Shown: one piece after another, positions 5,682 to 7,704 of the stretch
Position numbering within the stretch: position 1 is the first letter of the stretch
How the letters are laid out: the number at the start of each line of letters is the position of its first letter
Assembly (NCBI GenBank): GCA_024644285.1
Contig: JAHELH010000113.1
Location: 1 to 7,704 of the forward strand
Direction: 5' to 3'
Length of the DNA: 7,704 nucleotides
From: Paracoccaceae bacterium
Lineage (GTDB): Bacteria > Pseudomonadota > Alphaproteobacteria > Rhodobacterales > Rhodobacteraceae
The notes under the pieces: model-generated
The model's input: only the letters and a program-made list of their open reading frames with translations
What the model was told of the DNA's origin: nothing
Database searches by the model: none
Made by a program: the position numbers and the translations under genes

Positions 5682-6833
5682 ATGGCCAAGGATTTACTCC
5701 CTTCACCCCACCCCCTCACCCCCCCCAGAAGCGAGGAAGAATGGGTCTTCTGGCTTCGTCTCTTGCGCTCGCGCCGGGTGGGTCCCACGACCTTTTTCCG
5801 CCTGATGGCCGAACATGGCGGCGCCGAGGCCGCGCTGGACGCGCTTCCCGGGATCGCGCGGGAGGCCGGTGTCGAGGATTACCGCGCCTGCCCGCCCGAC
5901 ATCGCCGTGGCCGAGCTTGAGGCCGGACGCCTCGCCGGCGCGTGCCCGGTGGCATATGGCGCTGCCGAATACCCGCAGGCACTTTGCGACTTGCCCGACG
6001 CGCCGCCGCTCTTGTGGACGCTCGGCGATCCCGCCCTGATGGCGCGGCGCATGGTGGCGCTGGTCGGCGCGCGCAACGCCTCCAGCCTCGGCAGCCGGAT
6101 GGCGCGCAAACTTGCCGAGGGGCTGGGACGCGCCGGCATCGTGGTTGTCTCGGGGCTGGCGCGCGGGGTCGATACCGCCGCGCACATGGCGGCGCTGGAG
6201 CATGGCACGCTGGCGGTGATGGCCGGCGGGGTCGACGTGGTCTATCCCGCCGAAAACACCGTCCTGGCGCAGGAGATTTCGGACAAGGGCCTGCGGATAT
6301 CCGAGCAGCCGTTGGGACTGGTGCCGCAGGCGCGGCACTTCCCGACGCGCAACCGGATCATCTCGGGCCTGGCAATGGCAGTCGTCGTGGTCGAAGCGGC
6401 GGCGAAGTCGGGCAGCCTGATCACAGCGCGCAATGCGCTGGATCAGGGGCGCGACGTGCTGGCGGTGCCGGGGCATCCGTTCGACGCCCGCGCCGCGGGC
6501 TGCAACATGCTGATCCGCGACGGCGGCCTGCTGGTGCGCTCGGCCGAGGACGTGCTGGAGGCGATCGCCGAGCCGCCCGCGCAGGCCGAGATCGCGCTGG
6601 AGACGTCCCAGCCGGCGCCCGCGCCTCGGGCCGACCCGCCGCAACGCTCGCTGCGCGAGACCGCGAAGCTGCACAGCGAGATCCTGGCGCGGCTGGGCCC
6701 CTCGCCGCTGGCCGAGGACCAGCTGATCCGCGACCTCGGCGCGCCGGTGGCGCTGGTCGCGCCGGAGCTGACCGCGCTGGAGCTGGAAGGCAAGATCGCC
6801 CGGCAATCGGGCGGGCTGTTGTCGCTGGCGTGA
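5682..6833 (+). CDS. dprA: DNA-processing protein DprA (Smf)
   Basis: A 383-aa DprA, the cytoplasmic mediator that binds incoming single-stranded DNA and loads RecA during natural transformation. In Rhodobacter it is also needed for uptake of gene transfer agent DNA. An N-terminal helical region with SRRVGPTTFFRLMAEHG (30-46) precedes the Rossmann-like core. The core shows VGARNAS (128-134), SGLARGVD (157-164), FPTRNRIISGL (220-230) and EAAAKSGSLITA (238-249). A Pro/Ala-rich linker (about 298-325) leads to a C-terminal winged-helix domain (about 328-383), as in most proteobacterial DprA. The ATG at 5682 has GGAG five bases upstream. The first 20 residues are proline-rich and encoded by C-rich DNA including a run of eight C. 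topA follows on the same strand, an arrangement seen in other alphaproteobacteria. Confidence 0.96.
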   Translation: MAKDLLPSPHPLTPPRSEEEWVFWLRLLRSRRVGPTTFFRLMAEHGGAEAALDALPGIAREAGVEDYRACPPDIAVAELEAGRLAGACPVAYGAAEYPQALCDLPDAPPLLWTLGDPALMARRMVALVGARNASSLGSRMARKLAEGLGRAGIVVVSGLARGVDTAAHMAALEHGTLAVMAGGVDVVYPAENTVLAQEISDKGLRISEQPLGLVPQARHFPTRNRIISGLAMAVVVVEAAAKSGSLITARNALDQGRDVLAVPGHPFDARAAGCNMLIRDGGLLVRSAEDVLEAIAEPPAQAEIALETSQPAPAPRADPPQRSLRETAKLHSEILARLGPSPLAEDQLIRDLGAPVALVAPELTALELEGKIARQSGGLLSLA

Positions 6834-6874
6834 GCGCGCCGCGCGCCCGTCCGCCGGGCCAGGCGCGGCAATCG

Positions 6875-6892
6875 GGCGCGGCGCTACGCGCC
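6875..6892 (+). terminator. Possible dprA terminator hairpin
   Basis: GGCGCG (6875-6880) and CGCGCC (6887-6892) pair exactly around a six-base loop, 41 bp past the dprA stop. No T run follows and the region is generally rich in GC dyads, so the call is weak. Confidence 0.25.
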
Positions 6893-6981
6893 GGGCAAGA
6901 GCGGTCCGCGAGGATTTAGTGGTCGGCTGGCCACGGCGATGGCATCGTCGTTTTAACACATCATTCCAAAAGCTTACCTGG

Positions 6982-7004
6982 TTGCGCCGGTCTTCCGGCA
7001 GCAA
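6982..7004 (+). other. Stable hairpin in the dprA-topA gap
   Basis: TTGCGCCGG (6982-6990) and CCGGC plus GCAA (6995-6999, 7001-7004) form a nine-pair stem with a TCTT loop and a single bulged A at 7000. It lies upstream of the predicted topA promoter, in otherwise featureless DNA of lower GC content. It may end the dprA transcript or belong to a small RNA; there is no T run to decide. Confidence 0.3.
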
Positions 7005-7040
7005 TACGTCGCAGCCTGCCCGGCCTTGCGGGAAGCCGGA

Positions 7041-7070
7041 TTGACATTACATCGACCCCTGACACATGGT
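7041..7070 (+). promoter_or_regulatory. Candidate topA promoter
   Basis: A perfect -35 TTGACA (7041-7046) is followed after 18 bp by a weak -10-like CATGGT (7065-7070), about 42 bp before the topA ATG. The -35 is convincing and the -10 is not, which might leave room for supercoiling-sensitive control, as is known for topA in other bacteria. That last point is inference. Confidence 0.45.
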
Positions 7071-7111
7071 CGCGCGCCATGGGCCGCCCGCCCCGAGTCG
7101 AGAGGAATTTC

Positions 7112-7704
7112 ATGCCCGTCGTCGTCGTCGAATCGCCTGCCAAAGCCAAGACGATCAACAAGTATCTGGGCGACGATTACACCGTCCTGGCCTCTTACGG
7201 GCACGTGCGCGACCTGCCGCCCAAGGATGGCTCGGTCGATCCCGAAAACGGCTTCGAGATGAAGTGGGAGGTGGCGAGCGAGAGCCGCAAGCACGTCAAG
7301 GCGATCGCCGACGCGCTGGCCCGCGACAATGCGCTGATCCTCGCCACCGACCCCGACCGCGAGGGCGAGGCGATCAGCTGGCACCTGGAAGAGGCGCTGC
7401 GCAAGCGCCGCGCGCTGAAGGCCGATACGCCGGTCAGCCGGGTGGTGTTCAACGCGATCACCAAATCGGCGGTCAGCGACGGCATGGCCAACCCGCGCCA
7501 GATCGACGCGCCGCTGGTCGAGGCCTACCTGGCGCGCCGGGCGCTGGACTACCTGGTGGGCTTCAACCTGTCGCCGGTCCTGTGGCGCAAGCTGCCCGGC
7601 GCGCGCAGCGCGGGCCGGGTGCAGTCGGTCTGCCTGCGCCTGATCGTCGAGCGCGAGATGGAGATCGAGGCGTTCCAGGCCCGCGAATACTGGACCGTGA
7701 AGGC
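7112..7704 (+). CDS. topA: DNA topoisomerase I (type IA), N-terminal part (truncated by window edge)
   Basis: The first 197 codons of TopA, which relaxes negative supercoils by transient single-strand cleavage through a 5'-phosphotyrosine. The Toprim domain covers about residues 1-125. Glu7 lies in VVVVESPAKAKTINKYLG, and the metal-binding acidic triad is Asp80, Asp82, Glu84 in ATDPDREGEAISWHL. The following domain IV begins with ARRALDYLVGFNLSPVLW (141-158) and LPGARSAGRVQSVCLRLIVEREMEI (161-185), signature segments of bacterial type IA enzymes. The catalytic tyrosine and zinc-ribbon tail would lie beyond the window. The ATG at 7112 has AGAGGA six bases upstream and starts directly with the conserved first strand, so no longer start is needed. 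It follows dprA after 278 bp and probably has its own promoter. Confidence 0.98.
   Translation, partial: MPVVVVESPAKAKTINKYLGDDYTVLASYGHVRDLPPKDGSVDPENGFEMKWEVASESRKHVKAIADALARDNALILATDPDREGEAISWHLEEALRKRRALKADTPVSRVVFNAITKSAVSDGMANPRQIDAPLVEAYLARRALDYLVGFNLSPVLWRKLPGARSAGRVQSVCLRLIVEREMEIEAFQAREYWTVK

Noticed and set aside
1..7704. CRISPR arrays, insertion sequences, tRNA or rRNA genes
   Set aside because: No regularly spaced repeats, transposase-like proteins, terminal inverted repeats or tRNA-like folds were seen on either strand.

Overview
The window comes from a GC-rich alphaproteobacterium, very probably of the Rhodobacteraceae (Roseobacter/Paracoccus group). The proteins of an aa3-type cytochrome c oxidase locus read closely like Paracoccus/Rhodobacter homologues, the order ctaC-ctaB-small ORF-ctaG-ctaE matches the Paracoccus operon, and the DprA and TopA sequences fit the same group. 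This assignment rests on recognised protein sequences and gene order; no database search was run.

Layout. Minus strand, 2780 down to 1: ctaC (oxidase subunit II), ctaB (heme O synthase), a 61-aa CoxF-like membrane protein, ctaG (copper chaperone for CuB) and the first 38 codons of ctaE (subunit III). ctaB, the small ORF and ctaG are joined by stop/start overlaps. An 81-bp gap rich in dyad symmetry separates ctaC from ctaB. Plus strand: a 180-bp divergent promoter region (2781-2960), then tldD (metalloprotease subunit) overlapping a GNAT acetyltransferase by 4 bp. After these come a short uncharacterised four-helix membrane protein, dprA (recombination mediator for incoming DNA) and the first 197 codons of topA (DNA topoisomerase I), which runs off the right edge.

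Functionally, the left half makes a terminal oxidase subunit together with its heme and copper assembly factors. The right half is a loose group of housekeeping genes: protein maturation, DNA uptake and topology. dprA has a near-consensus CtrA box upstream, which fits the known CtrA control of competence-type genes needed for gene transfer agent reception in Rhodobacter capsulatus.

No wholly new system is visible. The most unusual structure is a 55-bp direct repeat of the tldD 3' end (52/55 identical, all three differences silent) on either side of the GNAT gene, followed by a terminator-like hairpin. It suggests the acetyltransferase gene was inserted, or duplicated in, at the end of tldD. 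Secondary points are a palindromic element and a hairpin over the Shine-Dalgarno between ctaC and ctaB, and a run of eight C near the start of dprA.
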